The position numbers were made by a program, and so were the translations under genes. Below, piece after piece: positions 53,376 to 62,847 of a DNA stretch of 64,000 bases (positions within the stretch are counted from its first letter, which is position 1; each line of letters opens with the position of its first letter). Where the stretch lies: assembly GCF_000565285.1 (NCBI RefSeq), contig NZ_APVL01000010.1:148167-212166 (forward strand), written 5' to 3'. The DNA comes from Cytobacillus firmus DS1 (GTDB lineage: Bacteria; Bacillota; Bacilli; Bacillales; Cytobacillaceae). The notes beneath the pieces are model-generated. The model saw only the letters and a program-made list of their open reading frames with translations. It was not told the DNA's origin and ran no database searches.

Positions 53376-53622
53376 GAAAAGCGCAAGCGCCTTGCCCACC
53401 CCCGACAAGCACAAGACGAGCCTCCCGGAAAGGCGTTTTTTGCCTTTTTGGGAGGATTGTCCGAAATGTGGAGGCGACTGCATAGGGACGACAAGCATAA
53501 GACGAGCCCTGCAAGAAGGTGTTCTTTCCTTCTGGAAGGGATTGGCTAGTCTTTCGTCCCTAGGAGACGAAACAAGCCAAGCTTGTGACCTCAAGGGGGT
53601 TAGCGGCTTGCGCTAGACAGTT
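53376..53622. repeat. Composite hairpin repeat, two tandem units
   Basis: Intergenic element with short terminal inverted repeats (AGCGCAAGC at 53380-53388, GCTTGCGCT at 53606-53614). Inside are two units, each GACAAGC-[AT]-x-AAGACGAGC (53404-53421 and 53489-53506), a hairpin of different sequence but the same length, then GATTG. The same unit recurs at 60625-60681. Small frames through it are not genes. Confidence 0.75.
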
Positions 53623-53657
53623 ATCGACGTTCAAAATTTTATACTTTCTTACCTTCT

Positions 53658-53700
53658 AAAAAAAGAACCTGTTTGCCTATGATGCAAACAGGTTTTATTA
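53658..53700 (-). terminator. Terminator after spoVS
   Basis: AACCTGTTTGC and GCAAACAGGTT arms followed by CTTTTTTT on the minus strand. Confidence 0.85.
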
Positions 53701-53773
53701 TTTTTGTGAGAATCTATATTTTAATGACTTATGCATATGACAAAGGATGATTTCCCATTCTGAAGCTTTTGGG

Positions 53774-54034
53774 CTAGCGCGGCTCCACAATCAGCTTAAT
53801 GGCAGTCCGTTCTTCGCCGTCAATCAGGATATCCGTGAATGCAGGGATACAAATCAGATCCACTCCGCTAGGCGCTACGAATCCTCTTGCAATCGCTACT
53901 GCCTTAACAGCCTGGTTCAATGCACCCGCACCAATTGCCTGGATTTCCGCATTTCCTCTTTCGCGCAGAACTCCAGCAAGCGCACCAGCTACAGAATTAG
54001 GATTAGACTTTGCTGAAACTTTTAATATTTCCAT
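53774..54034 (-). CDS. spoVS: SpoVS, stage V sporulation protein
   Basis: 86-residue Alba-like fold protein, the full SpoVS length. Conserved stretches are MEILKVSAKSNPNSVAGALA and AIGAGALNQAVKAVAIARGF. SpoVS is needed after septation for coat assembly and core dehydration, and is known to be sigma-H dependent in B. subtilis. GAGGAG lies 8 nt upstream. A sigma-H-like promoter is found about 170 bp upstream. Located between ymdB and the dipeptidase. Confidence 0.97.
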   Translation of the reverse strand: MEILKVSAKSNPNSVAGALAGVLRERGNAEIQAIGAGALNQAVKAVAIARGFVAPSGVDLICIPAFTDILIDGEERTAIKLIVEPR

Positions 54035-54195
54035 TCCTAGCTCCTCCTCGTTTTACCCCTCCTGTATGCAATGCTCAAAGCGGTGATTCACCTTCTGCAA
54101 AGGCCGGATGCCTTCAGACAGGCAATTTCTTTCCGTTCACACAAGCCGCTTTGATGGAATTTAGCACCAGGTCTATATATCATTCCATTGCTACT

Positions 54196-54225
54196 ATATT
54201 CAGCTTGGAATTCACATATTCCGGC
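54196..54225 (-). promoter_or_regulatory. Candidate sigma-H promoter of spoVS
   Basis: GCCGGAATA (54217-54225), a 12-bp spacer, then GCTGAATAT (54196-54204) on the minus strand. The sigma-H consensus is RnAGGAwWW-n11/12-RnnGAATww, so there is one mismatch in the -35. The rest of the 54035-54305 gap shows no gene. Confidence 0.55.
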
Positions 54226-54314
54226 TTGGACAAAAAAAGCAGGGTTTCAGCCAGATTTTCTTCCGGCTTTCTGCTTGTTCAATGAAAATGGAGCTGATGT
54301 CTTGTTTTGCATAT

Positions 54315-54355
54315 ACAAAAAAACTGCAATCCGGCCCATCCGGATGCAGTCTTTT
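54315..54355 (-). terminator. Terminator after ymdB
   Basis: ACTGCATCCGG and CCGGATTGCAGT arms followed by seven T on the minus strand. Confidence 0.85.
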
Positions 54356-54361
54356 ATCAGT

Positions 54362-55159
54362 TTATGAGTAAAAAGGGTGGTCATCATTAATTAGGATCCG
54401 GTCAATTTTTTTGGCCAATCCTGTTTTAGGATTCAGTTCAATGACCGCAGCACTTAACTGGGTTCTGCCTTCTTTCGGAACTTCAAATCGAACCGGGAGC
54501 CCGGAAATAAACCTTTTGATCACAGCTTCTTTTTCCACACCAAGGATACCGTCATAAGGGCCTGTCATTCCCACATCAGACATAAAGGCCGTCCCGCCAG
54601 GCAAAATGCGGTTATCAGCTGTCTGCACGTGGGTGTGCGTACCTACGACAGCTGATACTTTTCCATCCAGGTACCAGCCCATGGCCTGCTTTTCGCTTGT
54701 TGCTTCTGCATGAAAATCAACAAAAATAAATGGAGTCCTTTCACGGGCTTCTTTTATCAGTTCATCTGCCTTTTGGAAAGGGCAGTCACTTGTATTCATA
54801 AAAGTTCTGCCCTGAAGGCTGATAACTGCTACTTCCTCTGTATTAAATTTCAAAAAAACCATGCCTTTGCCAGGATTATTAGAAGGAAAATTGGCCGGAC
54901 GAACCATATATTTCGCATGGTCAATAAATTCAAAAATTTCCCGGTTATCCCAGGTATGATTCCCGAGAGTCACCGCCTGTGCACCAGCCTCAAGAAACCC
55001 CCGATAAATCTTCTCCGTAATTCCCTTTCCTCCTGCTGCATTTTCCCCATTAATAATAGTGATATGCGGCCGGTATTTTTCTTTAAGCTTCGGTACATAT
55101 TCAGTGATCATATCCCGCCCCTGGGATCCCACTACATCTCCGACAAACAATATATTCAT
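54362..55159 (-). CDS. ymdB: YmdB metallophosphoesterase
   Basis: 265 residues, corresponding to YmdB, a 2',3'-cyclic nucleotide phosphodiesterase needed for biofilm and sporulation choices. The dinuclear-metal residues are seen in FVGDVVGSQGRD (residues 5-16), NGENAAGG near 38, LGNHTWDN near 66, DFHAEATSEK near 148 and GTHTHVQTADNR near 175. Sits immediately 3' of rny, as in B. subtilis, 129 nt downstream of its stop and probably in one transcript. Promoter not separately found. Confidence 0.96.
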   Translation of the reverse strand: MNILFVGDVVGSQGRDMITEYVPKLKEKYRPHITIINGENAAGGKGITEKIYRGFLEAGAQAVTLGNHTWDNREIFEFIDHAKYMVRPANFPSNNPGKGMVFLKFNTEEVAVISLQGRTFMNTSDCPFQKADELIKEARERTPFIFVDFHAEATSEKQAMGWYLDGKVSAVVGTHTHVQTADNRILPGGTAFMSDVGMTGPYDGILGVEKEAVIKRFISGLPVRFEVPKEGRTQLSAAVIELNPKTGLAKKIDRILINDDHPFYS

Positions 55160-55288
55160 GTCATTTCCCTTTCTGTTTTTAAAGATATATGTATGCTTTT
55201 ACAGTCCTTTTTATTAGTGTAACACAGTTTCCTGCCTCAATTTAAAGCACGCCATGAAAAAGAAATAAAGCGATGCATGTGCATCGCT

Positions 55289-56854
55289 TTATTTTGCATA
55301 TTCAACGGCCCTCGTTTCACGGATAACCGTGACCTTAATGTGGCCTGGATAATCAAGTTCCTCTTCAATCTTCTTACGGATATCCCTTGCCAAACGATGA
55401 GCTTCAAGGTCATCAATTTGTTCAGGCTTAACCATAATGCGGATTTCGCGTCCAGCTTGAATGGCGAATGATTTTTCAACACCATCATAGGATTCGGAAA
55501 TCTCTTCAAGCTTTTCAAGACGGCGAATATAGTTCTCAAGTGTCTCTCTTCTTGCTCCAGGTCTTGCTGCTGATAATGCATCAGCTGCAGCGACAAGAAC
55601 GGCAATGATTGATGTTGGCTCTGTGTCACCATGGTGGGAAGCGATACTGTTTATGACAACAGGATGCTCCTTATACTTAGTGGCAAGCTCCACACCGATT
55701 TCAACATGGCTTCCTTCCACCTCATGGTCGATTGCTTTACCGATATCATGAAGCAATCCTGCCCGTCGTGCCAATGTTTCGTCTTGTCCCAATTCTGCAG
55801 CCAGCAGTCCTGAAAGCTGAGCCACTTCCATGGAATGCTTTAACACATTCTGGCCGTAGCTTGTACGGAATTTTAAACGGCCAAGAATTTTGATTAAATC
55901 TGGATGCAGGCCGTGGACACCAACCTCAAAAGTCGTTTGTTCACCGATTTCGCGGATGTGTTCATCCACTTCACGGCGGGCCTTATCAACCATTTCCTCA
56001 ATCCGGGCTGGATGGATGCGGCCGTCCTGAACCAATTTGTCTAAAGCTAAGCGTGCAGTCTCACGGCGAATTGGATCAAAACCGGATAAAATAACCGCTT
56101 CCGGCGTATCATCGATAATGAGATCAATTCCGGTCAGAGTTTCCAGAGTACGGATATTACGGCCTTCACGGCCAATAATGCGCCCTTTCATCTCATCATT
56201 TGGCAGGTTGACAACTGATACAGTAGTTTCTGCTACATGATCAGCTGCACATCTTTGGATAGCCAGTGACAGGATTTCCTTCGCTTTCTTATCCGCGTCC
56301 TCTTTTGCTCTGGTTTCGCTCTCTTTTACCATAATCGCGACATCGTGAGCCACTTCCTGCTCCGTGCGCTCTAAAATGATGGACTTTGCCTCTTCACGAG
56401 TCAAGCCTGAGATGCGTTCCAGCTCAGCTTGCTGCTCTTTAATCATCACTTCCACTTTGCTTTCCATCTCTTCAATATGCTGTTGTCTTTTGCTAAGAGA
56501 ATCGTCCCTCTTTTCTAAAAGCGCTTCACGTTTATCTAACGTTTCATCTTTGCGATCAAGGTTCTCCTCTTTTTGCATTAAGCGATTTTCTTGTTTTTGC
56601 AGTTCATTTCTTCGATCACGAACTTCACCTTCCGCATCTGTGCGGAGCTTGTGAATTTCATCTTTCGCTTCAAGCAGGGCTTCCTTCTTAGTAGCCTCAG
56701 CTTCTCGCTTTGCGTCTTCCAAAATCTGCTCAGCAGCATCTTTAGCTCCTGCAATTTTAGCTTCGGCAATTGATTTGCGAACAAAATAGCCAACAAAAGC
56801 ACCGACGATTAGGCCAAGCAAAATGGAGATGATTGCTGTTACTAGATCCATCAT
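55289..56854 (-). CDS. rny: Ribonuclease Y
   Basis: 521 residues: an N-terminal membrane helix ([20 protein letters not shown], residues ~4-23), a long coiled coil (about 25-200), a KH domain ([20 protein letters not shown]) and an HD domain ([15 protein letters not shown] near 370). It is the main endoribonuclease initiating mRNA decay in Gram-positive bacteria and works with RicA encoded nearby. GGAGG lies 8 nt upstream. A sigma-A promoter ~240 bp upstream gives a long leader. Followed by ymdB. Confidence 0.97.
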   Translation of the reverse strand: MMDLVTAIISILLGLIVGAFVGYFVRKSIAEAKIAGAKDAAEQILEDAKREAEATKKEALLEAKDEIHKLRTDAEGEVRDRRNELQKQENRLMQKEENLDRKDETLDKREALLEKRDDSLSKRQQHIEEMESKVEVMIKEQQAELERISGLTREEAKSIILERTEQEVAHDVAIMVKESETRAKEDADKKAKEILSLAIQRCAADHVAETTVSVVNLPNDEMKGRIIGREGRNIRTLETLTGIDLIIDDTPEAVILSGFDPIRRETARLALDKLVQDGRIHPARIEEMVDKARREVDEHIREIGEQTTFEVGVHGLHPDLIKILGRLKFRTSYGQNVLKHSMEVAQLSGLLAAELGQDETLARRAGLLHDIGKAIDHEVEGSHVEIGVELATKYKEHPVVINSIASHHGDTEPTSIIAVLVAAADALSAARPGARRETLENYIRRLEKLEEISESYDGVEKSFAIQAGREIRIMVKPEQIDDLEAHRLARDIRKKIEEELDYPGHIKVTVIRETRAVEYAK

Positions 56855-57094
56855 TTCACCTCCTCTTGCTATGAACTTGTTTGTGTTACGTTTTTTAAAG
56901 TGTTGGCATGTACATTGTCCAATTCAATATACAGCACTAAGGCTTTTAAACGTTTCAATCTTTAAGAAGCACTGGGCATCCATCTGACGGCTGACAGTTT
57001 ATTAACGTATGAAAAGCCAATGGAGCCTGCAGCCAGACAAAGTCCGACTCAATAAGAATTTCTTTACATATAAAATGTAAAATATACATTTTTA

Positions 57095-57123
57095 ATTGTA
57101 AAGCTGTGGAATTTTATTGTCAA
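57095..57123 (-). promoter_or_regulatory. rny promoter
   Basis: TTGACA (57118-57123) and TACAAT (57095-57100) on the minus strand, 17 bp apart. The transcript leader would be about 235 nt. Otherwise the 56855-57177 gap has no gene. Confidence 0.7.
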
Positions 57124-57174
57124 GGGTTTGTCTTAAGGGCTTTTCTTAATATTTCGATGGTTTGAACACTTTTG

Positions 57175-57219
57175 AAGAAAAAAAAGCAAAGCCACTCAGG
57201 ACCTTGCTTTTCTTTAGTA
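57175..57219 (-). terminator. Terminator after recA
   Basis: AAAGCAAGG and CTTTGCTTT arms with a GC loop, followed by nine T on the minus strand. Confidence 0.85.
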
Positions 57220-58260
57220 TTAATCGATCAGCTCGAATTCTTCCTGCTCTTCGTCTCCACTGGCTACTTTTTCTTCATCAAGTCCATAATGTTCGCGGAT
57301 TTGTTTTTGGATAGTCAGGCGAATCTCAGGGTTTTCTTTTAGGAATACTTTGGCGTTTTCACGGCCTTGGCCCAGGCGCTCCTCGTTGAATGAGTACCAT
57401 GAACCGCTCTTTTGGACAATATCCAGCTCAGAGCCAAGATCGATGATTTCACCTTCCTTGGAGATCCCTTCACCGTACATGATGTCAACTTCAGCCACTC
57501 GGAATGGAGGAGCGACTTTATTTTTGACAATTTTAATCTTTGTCTTATTACCAACCATTTCATTGCCCTGTTTAAGAGTTTCTGCACGGCGCACTTCAAG
57601 GCGGATGGAAGAGTAGAATTTCAATGCGCGTCCCCCTGGAGTCGTCTCAGGGTTTCCAAACATAATCCCGATTTTTTCACGGATTTGGTTAATGAAAATC
57701 GCGATTGTCTTTGATTTATTGATTGCGCCTGATAGCTTACGAAGTGCCTGTGACATAAGGCGGGCCTGCAGACCCACATGGGAGTCACCCATTTCTCCTT
57801 CAATTTCAGCCTTGGGAACAAGAGCTGCCACAGAGTCAACTACGAGAATATCAATAGCACCGCTTCGAACAAGGGCTTCTGCAATTTCAAGCGCCTGCTC
57901 CCCCGTATCCGGCTGGGAAAGAAGAAGCTCGTCAATATTTACACCAAGCTTTTGTGCATAAACAGGGTCTAAAGCGTGTTCGGCATCGATAAACGCAGCT
58001 TGTCCGCCGCTTGCCTGGACTTCTGCAATAGCATGCAGGGCTACTGTTGTTTTACCTGAGCTCTCCGGCCCATAGACTTCAATAATACGTCCTCTTGGAT
58101 AGCCGCCTACCCCAAGAGCTGCATCAAGAGCAAGAGACCCGCTTGGTACAGTGGAAATTCTGCGGTCAGTCTGTTCCCCGAGCTTCATGATAGAACCTTT
58201 ACCAAATTGCTTTTCTATTTGTTTTAACGCCATTTCAAGAGCTGCTTGACGATCACTCAC
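57220..58260 (-). CDS. recA: RecA recombinase
   Basis: 346 residues. Walker [13 protein letters not shown] near residue 64, MAW-like [14 protein letters not shown] near 91 and Walker [21 protein letters not shown] near 140. The acidic C-terminus ([18 protein letters not shown]) is typical. It builds filaments on single-stranded DNA for strand exchange and triggers LexA self-cleavage. AAAGGAGG lies upstream. A LexA box and promoter precede it. Downstream of cinA on the same strand but with its own promoter. Confidence 0.99.
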   Translation of the reverse strand: MSDRQAALEMALKQIEKQFGKGSIMKLGEQTDRRISTVPSGSLALDAALGVGGYPRGRIIEVYGPESSGKTTVALHAIAEVQASGGQAAFIDAEHALDPVYAQKLGVNIDELLLSQPDTGEQALEIAEALVRSGAIDILVVDSVAALVPKAEIEGEMGDSHVGLQARLMSQALRKLSGAINKSKTIAIFINQIREKIGIMFGNPETTPGGRALKFYSSIRLEVRRAETLKQGNEMVGNKTKIKIVKNKVAPPFRVAEVDIMYGEGISKEGEIIDLGSELDIVQKSGSWYSFNEERLGQGRENAKVFLKENPEIRLTIQKQIREHYGLDEEKVASGDEEQEEFELID

Positions 58261-58336
58261 TAATAGTTCCTCCTTTTATATAGACGAATCTGTCTTTTGA
58301 TTAGATTCGTTTTGTCTCATCTCAAAACCTAACTCT

Positions 58337-58388
58337 ACTATAAACCTTTTCAATGCATTTGTCGAGCAAAAAGTCGAACATCCATTCG
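58337..58388 (-). promoter_or_regulatory. recA promoter and LexA box
   Basis: TCGACA (58360-58365) and TATAGT (58337-58342) on the minus strand, 17 bp apart. LexA box CGAACATCCATTCG at 58375-58388 (GAATggatGTTC on the minus strand) lies just upstream of the -35. Confidence 0.8.
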
Positions 58389-58507
58389 ATTTTTTTCACC
58401 GGGACATTTTGCCCGAAAATATCAAGACTGCCGGGAAAAGTGAGGTTTTTCAGGGGTCAATCAGTAGTTGAAATCGCATTTCGGCAAGAAATCTGTCTTT
58501 TGTTTTG

Positions 58508-58552
58508 GCTACTAAAAACTCAGAACGCAATTTCAGGCGTTCTGAGTTTCTT
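58508..58552 (-). terminator. Terminator overlapping the cinA stop
   Basis: AAACTCAGAACGC and GCGTTCTGAGTTT arms; the cinA stop codon lies in the loop. T run after the 3' arm. Confidence 0.8.
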
Positions 58553-59783
58553 TTAATGCTTTAATAAGAAAATGGCAGCCGTACTTTACTGTACGAACCC
58601 GATTGGCTGCCCTGGTTCCTCCAAGGTTCAGCTTTTCGGTCTGGACCGGCCTTCCTTTAATCCAGATGCCTATATATACGGTTCCGACCGGGTTGCCTTC
58701 CAATTCATCAGGACCTGCAACACCTGTGAAGCTGATTCCGATATCGGCATTAGTCAGGCTTGCGACATTCTCGGCAAGTTCAGCTGCACACTGTGCACTG
58801 ACGACCCCGTCGTTATCAATCGTTTCTTTGCGGACTTTTAATACTTCAGCCTTAACTTCGTTTGTGTAGCAGACCACTCCGCCTTTTAAAAGTCCGCCGG
58901 CTCCCGGAATGGATGTAAACTCCTCCTGGAACATTCCGCCTGTTAAACTCTCCGCTGCGGAAATAGTCATGCCGCTCTCTTTAATCAGCTTGGTGAGCTC
59001 ATACATCAGGGAAGTATCATCATAGCCGTAGAAGTATTCGCCGACACGATCCAGGATTTTAGTTTCCGCTTCATTAATCAGCATCATAGCCGTGTTAGGC
59101 TGACTATGCTTTGCTGTAAGCCTCAAAGTCACTTCACCATCAGATGCAAGCGGGGCAATGGTTGGATTACTCTGCGCATCGATAATATCCTCAATCTCCG
59201 TTTCCAGCATGGCTTCTCCGATCCCGAAAAAGTGCAGCACCCGGGAAACAATCACATCCTCGGTGCCCAGCTTGGATTGCAGGGCTGGAAAGGCATGTTT
59301 GAGGAACATCGGCTCCATCTCATTTGGCGGCCCCGGAAGAAGCATGAAAACATGCCGGCCACTATCGGCAATCATTCCGGGTGCCATTCCATGTTCGTTA
59401 GGAAGCACTTGCGCATCCTCAAGAACCAGGGCCTGTTTTTTATTATTCTCAGTCATCTCTCTGTTGGTGCGTTTAAAATAAAGCTGTATAGATTCAAGGG
59501 CCTGTTCGTCCATGACGAGCTCTTTGCCAAGATGGCGGGCAATCGTTTCTTTCGTTAAATCATCCTTTGTCGGTCCCAGTCCGCCCGTGAAGACGATCAG
59601 GTCCGAACGGCCTTCGGCAATTTTAATCACCGATTTCAGGCGCTCGGGGTTATCTCCAACCACTGTATGGTAAAAAACGTTTATGCCCAGTTCAGCAAGC
59701 TGCCGGGAAAGAAAGCGGGCATTTGTATTAACGATTTGTCCAAGTAAAAGCTCAGACCCGACAGCTATAATTTCAGCATTCAT
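58533..59783 (-). CDS. cinA: CinA, competence-damage inducible / NMN amidohydrolase
   Basis: 416 residues. N-terminal MoCF/COG1058 domain (about 1-170; [20 protein letters not shown] and [14 protein letters not shown]). The C-terminal CinA/PncC domain (about 255-410) has [17 protein letters not shown] and [20 protein letters not shown], which deamidates nicotinamide mononucleotide in characterised members. In B. subtilis cinA is upstream of recA and both respond to ComK. Connects NAD recycling with the nadR/pnuC operon at the other end of the window. Confidence 0.95.
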   Translation of the reverse strand: MNAEIIAVGSELLLGQIVNTNARFLSRQLAELGINVFYHTVVGDNPERLKSVIKIAEGRSDLIVFTGGLGPTKDDLTKETIARHLGKELVMDEQALESIQLYFKRTNREMTENNKKQALVLEDAQVLPNEHGMAPGMIADSGRHVFMLLPGPPNEMEPMFLKHAFPALQSKLGTEDVIVSRVLHFFGIGEAMLETEIEDIIDAQSNPTIAPLASDGEVTLRLTAKHSQPNTAMMLINEAETKILDRVGEYFYGYDDTSLMYELTKLIKESGMTISAAESLTGGMFQEEFTSIPGAGGLLKGGVVCYTNEVKAEVLKVRKETIDNDGVVSAQCAAELAENVASLTNADIGISFTGVAGPDELEGNPVGTVYIGIWIKGRPVQTEKLNLGGTRAANRVRTVKYGCHFLIKALKETQNA

Positions 59784-59810
59784 TCAAAAGCCCCCTTCCG
59801 GGTAAAGTAA

Positions 59811-60389
59811 TTATTTTGAGTTAATGAAGGCTTGCTTGTTTTTTGCAAAGTAGTCCCAGCCGGACCAGATCGTAAAGAACATCGCAACCCATAGGGCAAT
59901 CAGGTCAAACCGGATTGAAACCATTTCAAAAATAATATTATGTAAAAGCAGAGCAGAAATGGCCACGATTTGAGCCCAGGTTTTAATTTTGCCAAGCTGA
60001 TTAGCTGCGACTACTTCTCCTTCCCCCGCCAGAACAAGCCTTAAACCTGTTACAGCAAATTCTCGGCTGATTATAATAATGACAATCCATGATGGAGCAA
60101 GGTTAAGATCAACCAGTACAATCAATGCTGCAGAGACAAGAAGCTTGTCTGCAAGCGGATCAAGAAACTTGCCCAGGTTTGTAACCAGATTGTATTTGCG
60201 GGCAAAGTAGCCGTCGACCCAATCGGTAACAGAAGCAATAATAAATATAAGAGCTCCAATCAGATGGGTAACGGGCATTTCAGCTCCTAATAACTCTACA
60301 TTTCCCCATGAAAGAGGGACGAGCATGACGAGCAGAAATATTGGTATCAGCAAGATACGGGACACTGTAATTTTATTTGGCAGATTCAT
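59811..60389 (-). CDS. pgsA: CDP-diacylglycerol--glycerol-3-phosphate phosphatidyltransferase
   Basis: 192-residue polytopic membrane enzyme that makes phosphatidylglycerol phosphate, the committed step to phosphatidylglycerol. The CDP-alcohol phosphotransferase signature D-G-x2-A-R-x8-G-x3-D-x3-D is seen in VDGYFARKYNLVTNLGKFLD near residues 58-77, with the second Asp in LADKL just after. GGAGG lies 6 nt upstream. Located between cinA and the structured repeat; RodZ-like ymfM follows beyond it, as in B. subtilis. Confidence 0.97.
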   Translation of the reverse strand: MNLPNKITVSRILLIPIFLLVMLVPLSWGNVELLGAEMPVTHLIGALIFIIASVTDWVDGYFARKYNLVTNLGKFLDPLADKLLVSAALIVLVDLNLAPSWIVIIIISREFAVTGLRLVLAGEGEVVAANQLGKIKTWAQIVAISALLLHNIIFEMVSIRFDLIALWVAMFFTIWSGWDYFAKNKQAFINSK

Positions 60390-60410
60390 GTTTTACCTCC
60401 AAGTATAATA

Positions 60411-60800
60411 AAGTGAAACTTCAATCAGTGGGGGCTTTATCTCCCACTGATTGTGAGGCCCACGGAAAGTGGGTCACAAAGACGTTGCCACAGGACAAGG
60501 AAAGCTGCGGCAGCGATACATCGCACGACCGAAAGCGGCAGCTTTTGGGAGGATGTGGCGTTCTTAGTCTTTGTTCTTCTTTTCGGGCCTTGACATTATA
60601 AAGCGAGGCGACTTGCCCAGGGGTGACAAGCATAAGACGAGCAGCTGGAGGGAAGTGCCTTTCTTCCCGCCAGCTGATTGGCTTATGACCTCGAGCCCCT
60701 AGGAGCCGCAGCTAGATTGGGCAGTTTGACCCTCATTTATCCCCCTTTGATTCCACTGAGTCTTGAAGTGGGGGTCTTACTGCCCGTTAGACTGCGATAA
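60411..60800. repeat. Composite structured repeat element (second copy)
   Basis: About 390 bases between ymfM and pgsA built of nested inverted repeats: AATCAGTGGG/CCCACTGATT (60421-60451), GAAAGCTGC/GGCAGCTTT (about 60500-60545) and TGGGCAGT/ACTGCCC (60719-60786). The unit GACAAGCATAAGACGAGC at 60625-60642 is followed by hairpin AGCTGG...CCAGCT, then GATTGG. The same unit occurs twice at 53.4-53.5 kb. Small frames here (for example 60421-60633) are unlikely to be genes. Confidence 0.75.
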
Positions 60801-60894
60801 ATGAAGCTTCTTGCAGAAAAAGTCTAAGATATTTGCTGCAATCCTTTTACTGATAATTTTTACATAAAAAGCGAAAATAGTCATCTAAAGATGA

Positions 60895-61800
60895 CTATTC
60901 GGTCTTCGGCGCGTACTTTATGGTTATATCCTGCTTGACGGATTGTGAAGGCGGCACCTTATACTCAATTTTTTCGCCGTTTACATAGATTTCAGTTTGA
61001 GTCGAATTTCCGACTACAATGGAAGCTTCCGTTTCCTTTGAAAAGTCTATCTTCTGGCTTTTCGTGCCATCCGCAGTCAGCATTCCCTGGAAGAGGGAAT
61101 CCCCTTTGCCGTTCTTGATATTCACCCAAGTTTCTCCTGTAGACAAAACCTCCAGTTCAAACTTGTCCGCATTTTTCAATTCATAAACGGTTCCATTTCC
61201 GCTGGATTGAACCACAGCAACCTCCTGCTTTGGCTCTTCCTCAGCTTCTTGGTCCTTGCCATTTTCCTCAGCAGCATCTTTGTCAGCAGATTCTTCTTTC
61301 TTTTCTGCTGATTCATCTTTTTTATTTTCGGCAAGGTTTTCAGACTCTTCTATAACTGTCTGTTCATCAGTCAGATCTGAGGGCTTCTCTTCATTATCCG
61401 CCTGATCTTTTGCCCCCAGAAAATTGTATAGGACCGCAATGAGGCCAACAATGAAGACGCCAATGAGAACCTTCGGAAGAATATCGAATACTTTTGAAGT
61501 CCTGCCGGAAAGATCTTTCCTGGATTGAACGCGCGATAGTTTTTCAGGAATATCATCATTCACCTGTGCAGGAATATCACCTTTATACTGTTCGAAAATT
61601 TCTTCCGGTTCAATTCCAACTGCTTCAGCGTACTGTTTTATAAATGCCCTGACATAAAACTTTCCGGGCATCATGCTATAATCGCCCTCTTCAATTCCCA
61701 CTAAATAGCGTTTTTGTATTTTTGTGACCTTTTGCAGATCGTCAAGGCTCATATCTTTGGCCAGCCGCGCTTCTTTTAAACGATTGCCTAGTTCTGTCAA
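60895..61800 (-). CDS. ymfM: RodZ-like protein YmfM
   Basis: 301 residues: N-terminal Cro/C1-like helix-turn-helix (MTELGNRLKEARLAKDMSLD, about 1-70), basic linker, one membrane helix (VLIGVFIVGLIAVLYNFLG, about 110-128), an acidic Glu/Lys-rich stretch (about 140-195) and a C-terminal beta-rich DUF4115 domain. This is the RodZ layout, a cytoskeleton-linked cell-shape protein that contacts MreB filaments (mreBH is also in this window). AAGGTGTT-type weak ribosome site; ATG at 61800. Confidence 0.92.
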   Translation of the reverse strand: MTELGNRLKEARLAKDMSLDDLQKVTKIQKRYLVGIEEGDYSMMPGKFYVRAFIKQYAEAVGIEPEEIFEQYKGDIPAQVNDDIPEKLSRVQSRKDLSGRTSKVFDILPKVLIGVFIVGLIAVLYNFLGAKDQADNEEKPSDLTDEQTVIEESENLAENKKDESAEKKEESADKDAAEENGKDQEAEEEPKQEVAVVQSSGNGTVYELKNADKFELEVLSTGETWVNIKNGKGDSLFQGMLTADGTKSQKIDFSKETEASIVVGNSTQTEIYVNGEKIEYKVPPSQSVKQDITIKYAPKTE

Positions 61801-61821
61801 TTTACAACACCTTCCAACTTA

Positions 61822-62613
61822 CTAAAAATCAAAGCCTCCAAAATCAGATTCAGAGAACATATTGTTCTTCTCTACCACATCATATGTTATCTCTTCATCA
61901 TGGTCGTGACGAAGCTCTATAATATAATCAAAATCATTAAGAGAGTATTCAGTGTTTTGCACAAAAATATCCGGATGCTCTACTACCTTAACTGCCGGGA
62001 GGCGCATAATTTCCCGGACGAGCTGCCAGTGCCGTTCGTTGGCACGTCTGGTTGAGACAATTCCGTCAATTATAAACAAATTGTCTTCATTATATTCATC
62101 CTCAATCAGCTGATTTCGTATCGTCTGCTTTAGCAGCGTGGATGAAACAAATAGCCAGCGTTTGTTCGCACAGACACTTGAAGCGACTATGGATTCTGTT
62201 TTTCCAACCCTTGGCATTCCCCTGATCCCTATTAGCTTGTGCCCTTCCTGTTTAAATAATTCGGCCATGAAATCAACTAATAGCCCAAGCTCGTCCCTGA
62301 CGAACCTGAACGTTTTTTTATCGTCGGCATCCCTTTGAATATATCTTCCATGGCGCACGGCCAGCCGGTCCCTCAGCTTAGGCTCACGAAGCTTAATCAC
62401 TTTAATCGTGTCCATTGTATTAAGAATGGACTTCAGGCGTTCAATCTGTTCATGATCTTTTGCCAAAATCAGCAAGCCTCTGCGGCCTTCATCCACTCCA
62501 TTGATCGTGACAATATTAATGGAAAGCATACCCAGCAGGGAAGAAATGTCACCAAGCAAGCCGGGACGATTCTTTTGGATTTCATATTCCAAATACCATT
62601 CTGTTTTCTCCAC
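61822..62613 (-). CDS. ymfK: YmfK, DUF3388 ACT/P-loop-like protein
   Basis: 263 residues. N-terminal ACT-like domain (WYLEYEIQKNRPGLLGDISS, about 6-80) and a C-terminal part with P-loop-like GIRGMPRVGKTESIVA (about 128-143) and a Walker-B-like FIIDGIVSTRR. Annotated as DUF3388 in Bacilli, with no known reaction; possibly a regulatory ATPase. The start is GTG at 62611-62613 with AGGAGG 8 nt upstream. An 8-bp hairpin (GATGCGCA/TGCGCATC) lies just before the ribosome site at 62634-62655. Between ymfJ and ymfM as in B. subtilis. Confidence 0.88.
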   Translation of the reverse strand: MEKTEWYLEYEIQKNRPGLLGDISSLLGMLSINIVTINGVDEGRRGLLILAKDHEQIERLKSILNTMDTIKVIKLREPKLRDRLAVRHGRYIQRDADDKKTFRFVRDELGLLVDFMAELFKQEGHKLIGIRGMPRVGKTESIVASSVCANKRWLFVSSTLLKQTIRNQLIEDEYNEDNLFIIDGIVSTRRANERHWQLVREIMRLPAVKVVEHPDIFVQNTEYSLNDFDYIIELRHDHDEEITYDVVEKNNMFSESDFGGFDF

Positions 62614-62797
62614 CGGAAAACCTCCTCCTGCATGATGCGCATGTATCTGCGCATCTTATATGTAAATGCATCTCATTCTTGTATGTAAAATTTTATTAAA
62701 CTTATCCTGAATTTTCATCTAGGTTCTATAATATATGATTTTTTGCCAATATGAAAGGAAAAACCCGTTTGGCCGGATAGGAAATGTTTTTGGGGAA

Positions 62798-62832
62798 AAA
62801 GCGAAAAGAGAGGCAATCCTCTCTTTTCACAG
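62798..62832 (-). terminator. Terminator after ymfJ
   Basis: AAAAGAGAGG and CCTCTCTTTT arms followed by CGCTTTTT on the minus strand. Confidence 0.8.
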
Positions 62833-62847
62833 ATTACTATTATTTTC

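Noticed and set aside
53364..53616. Frames of 60-76 codons in the repeat near spoVS
   Set aside because: They run through the hairpin units, overlap on both strands and have no start signals.
60421..60633. Small frames on either strand in the repeat by pgsA
   Set aside because: They coincide with the nested inverted repeats and lack ribosome binding sites; this kind of frame is a by-product of the repeat.
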